A stretch of DNA of 64,000 bases, taken from Bilabrum cf. latius (lineage: Eukaryota > Bigyra: Bicosoecida > Bigyra > Bicosoecida). Of the stretch, positions 1 through 10,624 are shown in pieces. Under the pieces are notes generated by a model. That model did not search any database. It was not told where the DNA came from and worked only from the letters and a program-made list of their open reading frames with translations. The stretch covers positions 1-64,000 of the forward strand of contig OZ237753.1 of assembly GCA_965178125.1 (NCBI GenBank), given 5' to 3'. The translations under genes and the position numbers were made by a program. Positions within the stretch are counted from its first letter, which is position 1; every line of letters begins with the position of its first letter.

Positions 1-490
1 ACCCTAACCCCTAACCCTACCCTAACCCTAACCCTAACCCTAACCCTAACCCTAACCCTAACCCTAACCCTAACCTAACCCTAACACCTAACCCCTAACC
101 CTAACCCTAACCCTAACCCTACCTAACCCAACCCTAACCCTAACCCTAACCCTAACCCTAACCCTAACCCTAACCCTAACCCTAACCCTAACCCTAACCC
201 TAACCCTACCCTAACCCTAACCCTAACCCTAACCCTAAACCTAACCCCTAACCCTAACCCTAACCTAACCCTAACCCTAACCTCCTAACCCTAACCCTAA
301 CCCTAACCCTACCCTAACCCTAACCCTAACCCTAACCCTAACCCTAACCAACCCTAACCCTAAGAAAATATTTTTCCCCGACCCTGTCCCTGACTTTATA
401 TTAGATACCCTAACCCTAACCCTAACCTAACCCTAACCCTAACCCTAACCCTAACCTACCCTAACCCTAACCCTAACCCTAACCCTAACC
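1..490. repeat. Terminal telomere tract, degenerate (CCCTAA)n
   Basis: The window opens with CCCTAA repeats, the C-rich strand expected at a left chromosome end (TTAGGG on the other strand). The tract is irregular, with many one- or two-base insertions and deletions such as CCCCTAA, CCTAA and CCCTACC. It is interrupted at about 363-409 by a short non-telomeric block that includes TATTTTTCCCCGACCCTGTC. The irregularity may be real variant telomere or uncorrected read error at a low-coverage end. Confidence 0.95.
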
Positions 491-1646
491 AGGCCGTCCC
501 GATGCAGTTTGAACGGTCTTCATATCACCTGTAGTTGCCGAGATCGTAGCACGTCGTTTTTCGGTGTGAAATTCTTCATACACCCATATCGGGCGCCGCG
601 CGGCCAGAACGGAACCTGGGGAATATTTGGCCCATGTTTTGCCCTCCAGGCCGTCCCGATGCAGTTTGAACGGTCTTCATATCACCTGTAGTTGCCGAGA
701 TCGTAGCACGTCGTTTTTCGGTGTGAAATTCTTCATACACCCATATCGGCGCCGCGCGGCCAGAACGGAACCTGGGGAACATTTGGCCCATGTTTTGCCC
801 CCAGCCGTCCCGATGCAGTTTGAACGGTCTTCATATCACCTGTAGTTGCCGAGATCGTAGCACGTCGTTTTTCGGTGTGAAATTCTTCATACACCCATAT
901 CGGCGCCGCGCGGCTAGAACGGAACCTGGGGAACATTTGGCCCATGTTGTGCCCCCAGGCCGTCCGATGCAGTTTGAACGGTCTTCATATCACCTGTAGT
1001 TGCGAGATCGTAGCACGTCGTTTTTTCGGTGTGAAATTCTTCATACACCCATATCGGCGCCGCGCGGTCAGAACGGAACCTGGGGAACATTTGGCCCATG
1101 TTGTGCCCCCAGGCCGTCCCGATGCAGTTTGAACGGTCTTCATATCACCTGTAGTTGCCGAGATCGTAGCACGTCGTTTTTCGGTGTGAAATTCTTCATA
1201 CACCCATATCGGCGCCGCGCGGCCAGAACGGAACCTGGGGAACATTTGGCCATGTTGTGCCCCCAGGCCGTCCCGATGCAGTTTGAACGGTCTTCATATC
1301 ACCTGTAGTTGCCGAGATCGTAGCACGTCGTTTTTCGGTGTGAAATTCTTCATACACCCATATCGGCGCCGCGCGGCCAGAACGGAACCTGGGGAACATT
1401 TGGCCCATGTTGTGCCCCCAGGCCGTCCCGATGCAGTTTGAACGGTCTTCATATCACCTGTAGTTGCCGAGATCGTAGCACGTCGTTTTTCGGTGTGAAA
1501 TTCTTCATACACCATATCGCGCCGCGCGGCCAGAAACGGAACCTGGGGAACATTTGGCCCATGTTGTGCCCCCAGGCCGTCCCGATGCAGTTTGAACGGT
1601 CTTCATATCACCTGTAGTTGCCGAGATCGTAGCACGTCGTTTTTCG
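491..1646. repeat. Subtelomeric 154-bp tandem array (about 7.5 units)
   Basis: Near-identical units of about 154 bp begin with AGGCCGTCCCGATGCAGTTT near 491, 648, 801, 956, 1110, 1265, 1419 and 1575. The last unit stops inside the shared segment GAGATCGTAGCACGTCG. Units differ mainly by single-base indels. Overlapping short reading frames on both strands recur unit by unit and are by-products of the repeat. The array lies between two telomeric tracts, so it is a typical subtelomere element here rather than a gene. Confidence 0.9.
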
Positions 1647-2454
1647 ACAAATATTGAAGATGAAAATATTTTTCCCCGACCCTGTCCCTGACACTAACCC
1701 TAACCCTAACCCTAACCCTAACCCTAACCCTAACCCTAACCCTAACCCTAACCCTAACCCTAACCCTAACCCTAACCCTAACCCTAACCCTAACCCTAAC
1801 CCTAACCCTAACCCTAACCCTAACCCTAACCCTAACCCTAACCCTAACCCTAACCCTAACCCTAACCCTAACCCTAACCCTAACCCTAACCCTAACCCTA
1901 ACCCTAACCCTAACCCTAACCCTAACCCTAACCCTAACCCTAACCCTAACCCTAACCCTAACCCTAACCCTAACCCTAACCCTAACCCTAACCCTAACCC
2001 TAACCCTAACCCTAACCCTAACCCTAACCCTAACCCTAACCCTAACCCTAACCCTAACCCTAACCCTAACCCTAACCCTAACCCTAACCCTAACCCTAAC
2101 CCTAACCCTAACCCTAACCCTAACCCTAACCCTAACCCTAACCCTAACCCTAACCCTAACCCTAACCCTAACCCTAACCCTAACCCTAACCCTAACCCTA
2201 ACCCTAACCCTAACCCTAACCCTAACCCTAACCCTAACCCTAACCCTAACCCTAACCCTAACCCTAACCCTAACCCTAACCCTAACCCTAACCCTAACCC
2301 TAACCCTAACCCTAACCCTAACCCTAACCCTAACCCTAACCCTAACCCTAACCCTAACCCTAACCCTAACCCTAACCCTAACCCTAACCCTAACCCTAAC
2401 CCTAACCCTAACCCTAACCCTAACCCTAACCCTAACCCTAACCCTAACCCTAAA
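1647..2454. repeat. Internal telomere tract, about 760 bp of near-perfect CCCTAA
   Basis: After a short linker (about 1647-1692) containing the same TATTTTTCCCCGACCCTGTC block seen near 370, about 127 uninterrupted CCCTAA repeats run to 2454 in the same orientation as the terminal tract. Long dipeptide ORFs (NP, RV, LG) across it are repeat shadows. The perfection contrasts with the ragged outer tract, so it may be a former chromosome end, a recombination product, or an assembly join. Confidence 0.93.
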
Positions 2455-3040
2455 CGTGTGGGGAGCGCCTTGGATACGGCCCTGGTGTCGGTGGGATGGC
2501 GGGCAGGAGCGCGGGGAGCGCCTTGGATGCGGCCCTGGTGTCGGTGGGATGGCGGGCAGGCGTGCGGGGAGCGCCTTGGATGCGGCCCTGGTGTCGGTGG
2601 GATGGCGGGCAGGCGTGCGGGGAGCGCCTTGGATACGGCCCTGGTGTCGGTGGGATGGCGGGCAGGCGTGCGGGGAGCGCCTTGGATACGGCCCTGGTGT
2701 CGGTGGGATGGCGGGCAGGAGCGCGGGGAGCGCCTTGGATGCGGCCCTGGTGTCGGTGGGATGGCGGGCAGGCGTGCGGGGAGCGCCTTGGATGCGGCCC
2801 TGGTGTCGGTGGGATGGCGGGCAGGCGTGCGGGGAGCGCCTTGGATGCGGCCCTGGTGTCGGTGGGATGGCGGGCAGGCGTGCGGGGAGCGCCTTGGATG
2901 CGGCCTTGGTGTCGGTGGGATGGCGGGCAGGCGTGCGGGGAGCGCCTTGGATGCGGCCCTGGTGTCGGTGGGATGGCGGGCAGGCGTGCGGGGAGCGCCT
3001 TGGATGCGGCCCTGGTGTCGGTGGGATGGCGGGCAAGACG
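2455..3040. repeat. 53-bp GC-rich minisatellite (about 11 units)
   Basis: About 11 head-to-tail copies of a 53-bp unit, starting around GGGGAGCGCCTTGGATGCGG. The unit contains GGTGTCGGTGGGATGGCGGG. Copies differ at a few positions (GAT[A/G]C, GGCGTGC or GGAGCGC). Because 53 is not a multiple of three, ORFs appear in several frames, which argues against a coding role. It separates telomeric DNA from the first gene, whose stop is only about 165 bp further in. Confidence 0.92.
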
Positions 3041-3205
3041 GAAATGTGAGAAAGTGATAGCACAACTGAATGGCAAGAGAGTATAAGCTCTTCTATGACC
3101 TTGCGTCTCGGCACGCTCCAAATCCAAGTCCACCAGGAGCATGCCGAACGCATGGCACTCCCACACCCACCCAAAAATCGATTGGGCATAGATCGCGAGC
3201 GTGCC

Positions 3206-4549
3206 TTACTGGTAGAAAGCGAACTCTGTGTCTGCCTTGCGAATGTTCTTTTTGTAGCCGGCATCCAGGTCCTGCGGTAGCACGACGTACCTGTTGTGCC
3301 TCACTGCCTACAGCCCCGCCTCAGCGCAGATGGCAGATATGTCCGCCGCTGAGATCTTCTCGGGCCGGTTCACGTAGTCCTCCAAGTCGACCTCGTCGCT
3401 TAGGTTCATCTTGGCGGTGCACGCCTGGAAAATGAGTCGCTTCTACCGGCGATCAGGGCGCGGGAACTCGATCTTGCGGTCCAGACGCCCAGGCCGCAGC
3501 AGTGCCGGGTCGAGCGTATCGTGACGGTTGGTGGCCATGATCACCTTGACGTTGGTGGCCTTGTCAAAGCCGTCCAGCTGCGCCAGCAGCTCGATCAAGA
3601 CTCGCTATACCTCCCTGTCCGCCCCCTGCTGCGAGTCGAACCGCTTCTGCCCGATGGCGTCCACCTCGTCAATGAACACGATGCACGGGGCCTTCTCCTT
3701 GGCCAGCCGGAACACGTCACGCACCATGCGCGGGCCCTCGCCCAGGTACTTCTGCACGAATTCGCTGCCTACCACGCGAATGAAACTGGCCGTTGTTGCG
3801 TTGGCGACTGCCTTCGCAAGCATGGTCTTCCCAGTCCCCGGAGGGCCATACATGAGCACTCCCTTGGGGGGGTCGATACCGATCTGCTCGTACAGCTCTG
3901 GGTGCTGGAGCGGCAGCTCCACAGCCTCGCGCATTTCCTATTTTTGAACATCCAAGCCCCCAATATCTTCGTAAGAAACATCTGGCTTCTCTGTCATCTG
4001 CATAGCCTGAATCGTGCTGTCTGCCTCCGGCGGCAAGATGTCAACGAGGGCATGGGAGCGGCGATGCAGCGCAACGGAGGTGTTTGGGCGGAGCTGATCC
4101 TTGTCTAGCGTTGACAAGCACCTGACGTAATAAGAGCTGCCCTGTGAACTCGTTGTCTGGACGATGCAGTGGTGCTCATCAATCATCTCCAAGAACTGCC
4201 CAATGCTCAGTGGCACTGACTGGATCTTCTTGACTTCCTCTTGGGCACGAACCAATTCCCTCTTTAGATTCTTCATTTCATCTTTAATGTACTCCTCCTG
4301 CGAAACAATTCAGGTTCCCACTTTGGATCACGTGGAGAATGAAGAGCTCTTCTTGCTTGCGTTGGGACGATTGCTTGACTATTCAAAACTCACCTGGATG
4401 TCCAGGAAGTCAAGCTGCCTTTCCGCATCCTTCAGCCTGACGTACAACTCTTTGGATGGAATCTCATCTACTGGAGCTGCTTTGTCGCTTGCGGTAGTGC
4501 TCAGCTTCGTATCAATGGTGGCGCTTTCAGATAGTCCTAAGGCCTCCAT
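3206..4549 (-). CDS. RPT3: 26S proteasome regulatory ATPase Rpt3 (PSMC4)
   Basis: Hexameric AAA+ ATPase subunit of the 19S cap, which unfolds substrates into the 20S core. Exons 4549-4394 and 4297-3206 (phase-0 GT-AG intron of 96 nt) encode 415 aa; human PSMC4 has 418. Visible in order: N-terminal coiled coil, OB-like region (VDILPPEAD), Walker A GPPGTGKT, Walker [11 protein letters not shown], sensor region [20 protein letters not shown]-terminal helical lid ending FYQ then TAA. Four in-frame TAG codons (3938-3940, 3605-3607, 3443-3445, 3308-3310). The first three lie where human Rpt3 has Gln (DIQ-K-Q-E, DREV-Q-R, DRR-Q-KRL). Divergent to the alpha2 gene. Identity is certain; the only doubt is an extra 5' exon. 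Confidence 0.97.
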
Positions 4550-4760
4550 ACCGATTCTGCGATGAAAAAGGGCAACATTTTAAGCACATACATGATTGTA
4601 AATGTAGTGCATTATGTAAGGAATATCTGATACCTAATTTCGCACCCAGGCTTGAGAAAATGTGAGCGACGCCACATCTGATTTTGTGAATTGTAGCGAG
4701 TAGATAGTGTCCACAGCAAGCCGGCCTACTGGGTGCTATTTCTTGTGCACTTGAGTCAAG
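4550..4760. promoter_or_regulatory. Shared upstream region of Rpt3 and alpha2 (divergent)
   Basis: Only 211 bp separate the start codons of two 26S proteasome subunits transcribed in opposite directions. Any core promoter for either gene must lie here or in the neighbouring 5' exon. I see no motif I can name with confidence. The regulatory role is inferred from position alone. Confidence 0.5.
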
Positions 4761-5565
4761 ATGGCCTCGTATGACTTCTCACTAACAACCTTCGAGAAAA
4801 CGGGCAAGCTGGCTGGGGTAGATCACGCTCTTGCAGCTGTGGCGAAAGGGCAAATGTCCCTGGGAATTCAAGGTGAGCAAGCAATCGACATGTACCGTGG
4901 CATAGCATGGGCATTGGTTTACGCAGCTATGACGAAGCATTACTCTACTATTGTAACCCTTTAATATGATTGCAGCCACAAATGGAGTTGTACTTGCATC
5001 TGAGAAGATGTTGCCCAGCAGCTTGGTGGAGACAGACAGCTTGAGCAAGATCGAGGCTCTCGGAGACAAATCAGGCGTGGCTTACGCTGGGATCAATGCA
5101 GACTTCAGGCTCTTGGTAAAGAATGGACAGAAGCAGGCGTAGACATACTTCAGGAAGTACCGGGAGGCGATCCCATCGCTGCAGCTAGTCCGAAAGCTCG
5201 CTGACGTAATGCAGGAGTACACACAGTCTGGTGGAGTGCGGCCTTTCGGGGTAAGTCTGCTTGCAGCTGGCTATGATGACGATGACGGGGCTCAGCTGTA
5301 CCAAATCGACCCATCTGGAACGTACTTCGGCTGGAAGGCCAGCGCGATCGGCCGGAACTTCAAGCAGGCCAAGAGCTTCTTGGAGAAGAGATGGAGTGAA
5401 GATTTAGAGCTCGAGGACGCGATTCATATGGCCTTGCTGACACTCAGGGAAGGTTTTGAAGGCGAGATGACTTCGGACAAGATCGAGGTGGCCGTGTGTG
5501 ACAAGGAGGGGTTCCGTGTGTTGTCAGCCGCGGACGTCGATGATTACTTGGAGGAAGCAGAGTGA
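4761..5565 (+). CDS. PSMA2: 20S proteasome subunit alpha type-2
   Basis: Structural alpha-ring subunit of the 20S proteasome. Exons 4761-4872 and 4976-5565 (103-nt GT-AG intron, phase 1) encode 233 aa against 234 in human PSMA2. The alpha signature YDFSLTTF is at the N-terminus, followed by [27 protein letters not shown] and SDP-type [11 protein letters not shown]. An in-frame TAG at 5140-5142 sits in K-Q-A-TAG-T-Y-F, where human has K-L-A-Q-Q-Y-Y, so it reads as Gln. The CDS ends in TGA. Without reading through the TAG the protein would stop before residue 100. Confidence 0.97.
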
Positions 5566-5686
5566 CCGGGATCTTGACTGCGATGTTTTGAATATCTTTC
5601 GAATGCAAGCATTGAACGAGTCAGCATCACCACCGTCCGTTGCAGACAGCTCCATGCAATTGCTGCACGATCTGGATCCCTCACCG

Positions 5687-7391
5687 TCACGACTCAGTCT
5701 CGAACTCGAGTGCTTGCCACGTGTGCCCAGTGGCTTCCACGAAGGACGTGAGAGTCGTGGGGGCCATGACCGCGGTGGCTTCGTTCGTGAGCGGGTGCAC
5801 CCCCACGCTCCCGGCCTTGAGCAGGTCGGCGTCCAGCACAACGTGCATGCGCAGAGCCTCGTCGTTCACCAGGCTCAGCGGGGACACATGGCCAGCCCGC
5901 GCGCCAAGGTTGTCCAGCAGCACGTCAGCCCTAGCCATCCTAAGCTGCACCTTGCCATACCCCAGCGCCTCCTGCATGGCCTTGATGTTCACTTTCGCAT
6001 TGGACCTCACGCACACTAGCCATAGTTGCGAGTCAGCCTCCACACCGGCCCTCTTTTTCTTGGCTTTGAACACGAGGTTCTTGACCAGAGCCGCACCCAG
6101 GTGCCCCGCAGCCTTGCCCAGCTCGGCCATGTCCTTGCAGGGCGCGTGCTCGTGCACCTCCACACCCTCCCCGGGGGACACCCCGCACAGAGTCTTGAGG
6201 GCTTCGAGAGCCTTGGCGATGCTGCCGTCCTTACCCAAGTCCTCCTTGTTGCTAGCGGGCTGCTCGCTGGCGGGCTTCACCTCCAGACTGCCCAGGCCGG
6301 AGGACACGGCGGCCTTGCAGATGAAGGCAGCCTCCGGGTGCTTTGACGAGGAGGAGGAGGCACCACCAGCTGCCGGAGCAGCAGGTCCGGCCCCGGCAGT
6401 CTTGGCCTTGGTGGCTTTTTCGGCCTGTCGCTGTGTCTTGGCCTTCTTCACGCCTGAGTTCTTGGCGATGGAGGCGTCTGCCATCTTGGAGACCACACTG
6501 GGGGAGGCCCGCACGTCGATCTAGCCGCCGACACGCGCAACACCTCCGCGCAGCAGGCCAGCGCGCGAGCAGGCGTCAGCAAACGGCTACCAGCGGCGCA
6601 TCTCAGCGAACCAGCGCCGTACATTCTGCGTCTTGGCCAACACAGCGGCATGCTCAGATGGGGCAGATGCCGAGGCTTTTCCTTTTCCCCCCTTGCCATT
6701 GCCTTTACCAGTCGAAGGACCTAGGGCGGCCTCCGCCTCGAGCACCGCGTCACCGATAGATGCGGGAGGGGGCAGGGCTAGCGTGAGCACGTCGAACAGC
6801 GCAGTGGCCGCGCAGGTATCCGCTAGGGTAGGGACAGCCCCTGCCAGATAGGGAGACGACTCTAATGCTGTGTCCATAGCTTTTAATGCACGCATCATAT
6901 CTGGCATTTTACTGATCGTCATGGCTGCCTGCGAACAAAAACAGTTGTATTGCGCAGCTCGCAGATTCTGGCGTCTTGCATATGCACTGGACTAAAGGTG
7001 TTCACTCAGCCTATCTCACAGATTTCTGCGTAGATGTACCTCGCACTCCCATGTTCACAAGGGCAGCGAGCATTGGTCCATCAGATGTGAGAAACTCGCT
7101 GATTTCACCGTTCCCCACAAGCTCGTTGCGAGAAAACTCTACCCACTGGTCCACATTAGCCTTTGCAGCGAGTCCATCACCCAAAAAACTGCCAGCATTT
7201 CCCGCGGATGCAATGTAGCGGAAACCTGCGTAGGGCTTGGACAAGTCTCCAGCCGCTGTGGACATCGTGAACGCTGCGCCATCGGCGGCATTGATGTCGG
7301 CTTCAACACCTGCTACGGATGCAGCAACCATAGCAGGCACAGCCTAGGATCTAGAGCATACAACTCGAATAACACGAGCGGCCGATGCCAT
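5687..7391 (-). CDS. GST-like / YbaK (prolyl-tRNA trans-editing) fusion protein
   Basis: Exons 7391-7040 and 6924-5687 (115-nt intron, phase 1) give 529 aa. The N-terminal half looks like the GST fold found in tRNA-synthetase complex proteins (ANVDQWVEF, then a GST_C helix set with VRRWFAEMRRW). After a Lys/Ala-rich linker comes a YbaK/ProX-type aminoacyl-tRNA deacylase domain (ALVKNLVFKAKKKR, GHVSPLSLVND, VGVHPLTNEAT, LTSFVEATGH), closest by eye to PRORSD1/ProXp proteins that hydrolyse mischarged tRNAs in trans. In-frame TAGs occur near 7344, 6589 and 6523; none breaks a domain if read as Gln. The start chosen is an ATG giving MASAARVIRV; an in-frame ATG at 7454 is possible. Ends TGA. Confidence 0.8.
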
Positions 7392-7870
7392 ACCAGGAGC
7401 GATTGGAGTGATATTGGATGGTATTGACGAGTTGCGTCCGGCTGGCGTCTTCATCTTCATATATACGAATCTGTAAAGATTGCAGCAGCCTGAGGTGAGG
7501 ATATACCATGCAAGGATAATTGACACACTTGCATGTAAAGAACACAATACTGAATAGGCGGCTTGTCGTGGGGTCAGCCGAAAGTTCCGGCGGATGCTGA
7601 AAGTGAAGATACGGTGCCTCTCTTGAAGAATCCAGCCACCAAGGAAACGCACTGAAGCAAAATGGTGGCAAATGAGGGATTACAAAGTGGCTCGCGAATA
7701 CACTAGCTATGCCGGTAGCTACATTCTGATGCCGTTATCAGGAAAGAAGGTGTACAAGTCTACACGCCATCACGGCAAAGCTATAGACCCCCCAGGAAAT
7801 TCCATGAACGCTCTATAGCGGCAACCACCATCATGTGACTGTATCAATATCCAGATACACAACCCGCACC
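7392..7870. other. Intergenic, no supported gene
   Basis: This 479-bp stretch lies between the start of the GST/YbaK gene and the stop of the next minus-strand gene. Frames run into it from the GST/YbaK exon but show no family motif. I see no RNA gene or repeat. Confidence 0.5.
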
Positions 7871-8470
7871 TCAGACCTGGCGGGTAAATTTCATGGTCTG
7901 CCACTTCCACGCAAGCCACACGGCGCTGAGGCCACCGCCAAGGGTGCCAACAAGCACGAAAACTGCGAGTTTGTTTGGATTGAAACAAGGGCAGTCACAG
8001 TAAGTATTGAACTAATTTTGCCCTACATACTGCATGTTGAGTACCTGTACGAAGCAGGCTGGCAGCTCAAGTGCATCCAGGCATGTGGTCCACAACAAAG
8101 AATACTGCGAGGCTGGTTCATCTCATTGCTCACGAGGGGCACCGAGGGGATCGTAGTTGTCGGCCTGCGAGAAAACCTCGTGAATTTCAAGCAGCAAAAT
8201 GCTTGTGTGGGTAATGGCTCAACTTGATGCGGTACTGATGCAAACTCATTATCAGCCCCATTCTTCGCAGTCACTGGGGGAAAAGATGGAAAACTGATGC
8301 AAAGCAGCATAGTATTACCTAACGTCAAACATGGGGTGGTCGTGGTGATCATCACCGCCCCCTCCAGCTGCTACGGCGCTCGTCCTGAAGCTGGCGACCG
8401 GAGCAGAGCGCGCTGCAGCGATTCGGCTCCCAGAGGCACGTGCCACCTGGGCGACACGCATTGATTGCAT
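7871..8470 (-). CDS. Small single-TM protein, probably mitochondrial inner membrane
   Basis: Three exons (8470-8324, 8164-8134, 7962-7871) with consistent phases give 89 aa ending in TGA. The first about 35 residues are rich in Arg, Ala and Ser without acidic residues, like a mitochondrial presequence. A His/Asp cluster GGGDDHHDHPMFD follows, then ADNYDPLGAP and one hydrophobic helix (FVLVGTLGGGLSAVWLAWKW) with a basic C-terminus. Layout and size resemble supernumerary respiratory-chain subunits, but I do not recognise the family. The first donor (GTTAGG) is non-consensus. The gene is divergent to coatomer zeta with 197 bp between starts. Confidence 0.5.
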
Positions 8471-8667
8471 GGCAGCACGACGAGCAGCGTTCATACTTCT
8501 TATTTTGCGCTGTATCTGTTGGTGGGATTAGCGAAAGGTTACAAATCTGATTTGTGTTTTCATCACGCAACCACATGTAAATAACGTGGACTTTGGGCCA
8601 AATCGTAAAATGGCGCTCTCTCCTAAGGCCAGGACTTGTCTGTCTGTACTCCTGGAAGCATTCAACA

Positions 8668-9482
8668 ATGGTAAGTATTTGTTTTTGGTAGTGTTCCATG
8701 CATCCCACTTGTTGCTTTATATACGTTAGTGCCACGTGTTGATGTTTCCGGGCTGCTCGCAGGCTGCGACCGCCAAGAGCGAGTTTGTGAGTCCTGGAGG
8801 CCTCGGGGGCTTGGATGCACCTCGGGTACACGCAATTATAGTTTTAGATGGAGCTGGAAAGCGTCTAGCGGGCAAGTATTATGACCCAGCGAAGTACGGA
8901 GCTGCAGGGCTGGACACGCTCAAGAAATAGACAGAATTTGAGGCGAAGCTGTACAAAAAAGCCAAGGGAGTAAGTATGGCAGATTCAGAGGTAGTCCTGC
9001 TAGAAGATCACTAGTGCGTGGTGCGGCGAGGTGACGATGTGTTTTTCATCGCTGTTGCATCCCAAGATGAGGTGAGTGTCCGCCGAGTTCAGCCAGCCCA
9101 TCCCGTACTTTATCTGGCGTGGTGTCAGCGCTTCCTTCTTCTGGTGCACCCGCGTTTATCGCAGAGTGAACTTATTGTGGCTAGCGTGGTCAATACTCTC
9201 TACGAGGCTGTGTCACAGTTGCTAAAAATGCCGACAATATCGAGGCGAGCCCTTCTGGAGCACCTCGTCTTGCTGCTGCTAGCGCTGGATGAAATTGTGG
9301 AGGGGGGTGTGGTGTTTGAGACAGACCCAGAGAATGTTGTTGATCGCGTTAAGCTGAAGGGGGCCGTACCAGAGGCGCTGAGTGCCTACGAGGAGATGAC
9401 GGTGAGCTCCATGTTCTCGTTAGCGAGGGACATGGTTGCGAAGCAGCTGGGAGGTGGAGCAGACGAGGAGCGCTACTATTGA
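8668..9482 (+). CDS. COPZ: Coatomer subunit zeta (COPI coat)
   Basis: Small adaptor-like subunit of the COPI coat for Golgi-ER retrograde vesicles. Exons 8668-8670, 8763-9071 and 9165-9482 give 209 aa. The first coding exon is the ATG alone, followed directly by GTAAGT; this is the only start that keeps frame with the conserved HAIIVLDG. Motifs: IIVLDGAGKRLAGKYYD, LLEDH, SELIVASVVNTL, LDEIVEGGVVFETDP, matching the longin-like zeta fold. TAG at 8928-8930 falls in L-K-K-TAG-x-x-F-E where human COPZ1 has V-K-E-Q-K-A-F-E, so Gln; a second is at 9012-9014. The tail after the core is longer than in human. Ends TGA. Confidence 0.93.
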
Positions 9483-9848
9483 CTGAACATGCATCATATA
9501 CGGATTATCTTCGATCGAGACCAGAAACTTCTTTCTGACCGGTCCTTTGCGTGGACGACGCTACTGAGCAGTTTGCAGCCCCGCCGCTCCAGCAGCAATT
9601 CGCTTACCACCCGGCCTGGTACATCCGGCGCGTAACAGCCCTCCGTATCTCCTTGGATCAGGCTGGTAACGTACAGGGGCAGTCCGAAACGCACGTGAAA
9701 CGGTATGCGAGCCACCCCGTATACTGCGCTGCATGTTTGTGCCGCACTAGATTCTAGTCTATGCATCTCACCGGTGCGAGCAAACACCAGGGACTGGTGG
9801 ACATAACCAGTGCAAATGGCCAGGGTCAATAGAGCGAATGGAATGTTT
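9483..9848. other. Convergent intergenic region, no supported gene
   Basis: This 366-bp stretch lies between the stop codons of coatomer zeta (plus) and the EF-hand gene (minus). Open frames exist on both strands but show no domain, no sensible start and no splice structure linking them to either neighbour. It probably holds both 3' UTRs. Confidence 0.5.
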
Positions 9849-10624
9849 TCACGACTGTTCACTGGCTGGCCTGCTCGCTCTTTTAGCAGCAGCGGCAGAG
9901 GCGGCATCCCGGACCGCGGTTGCATCGTCCTCGTCGTCGTCTTCGTCACCCTCACCAAAGCTGATGGTCAGCAAAGAGTCCAGAGGCAACCCTTTGCAGC
10001 TTTCTACAAACTGAGGAAATGTGATCCCGCTGCTGTTCCCGTCGCCTGGTTGCTTGCAAGAGGCAAGCGTTCGGTCGACAATCTCCCGCACTTGCGCGTC
10101 AGAGCACGCACCCTTCGTCATAGTCCTAACTGATTTGGTGAGATCTTCGCTGCTCAACGTTCCATCTCCATCATAATCAAATATTGCGAAAAGTAGGCGG
10201 TATCGTTCATCGGAATGCCGCATGTGAGGTGCGAACACCTTCAGAGTGCCAAGAAACTCCCGAAAATTCAGCATTCGCTCGGATGCATCTTCGTGAGTCG
10301 AATCTGCAGGATCCCCAGATCGAAACAAGCAGACAAATCTGCTCGCAAGCGGGTTCATACAAAGCTCTGGTATCATCATTAGGTCCTTCGCAGACACAAG
10401 TCCCGACTTCGAGCGATCCAACTTGCTGTATCGTTTCCACAAATACAGCACTGTTTTCTGTGCAACTGCGGTGAGGGTGAAGCAATTTTAATGGGGTCAT
10501 TACTCGCTGAATATGCACAGATACTAAAAAGGCCAATTGCGAGCTCCTTCAACCTACATCCGGACTCCTCCATAAGATCCGCGACTTCTTCTGGGCGCAA
10601 AGCAACGGATGAAGAACTTCCCAT
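9849..10624 (-). CDS. CHP1/calcineurin B-like EF-hand protein
   Basis: Exons 10624-10558 and 10465-9849 (92-nt intron; donor GTAGGT, acceptor CGCAG, phase 1) give 227 aa. The N-terminus MGSSSS is an N-myristoylation-type start followed by a helix (RPEEVADLMEESGF) like CHP1/calcineurin B. Four EF-hand positions can be traced: LDRSKSGLVSAKDL (degenerate), a second degenerate one, FDYDGDGTLSSEDL (ligands D-D-D-T at 1,3,5,7, with Asp at position 12), and a weak fourth (GDGNSSGITFPQFVE). CHP proteins regulate Na+/H+ exchangers; calcineurin B activates a phosphatase, and I cannot choose between them. The C-terminus carries an acidic then Ala/Lys-rich extension. No in-frame TAG. Ends TGA. Confidence 0.82.

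Noticed and set aside
509-1515. Repeated 60-100 aa ORFs in the first 1.5 kb
   Set aside because: They recur with the 154-bp repeat period on both strands and are broken by the unit indels; no start context or domain.
1603-3264. Long ORFs on both strands with RV, LG or NP dipeptide runs across 1.6-3.2 kb
   Set aside because: They are translations of the CCCTAA tract and the 53-bp minisatellite in several frames at once, with no unique sequence of their own.
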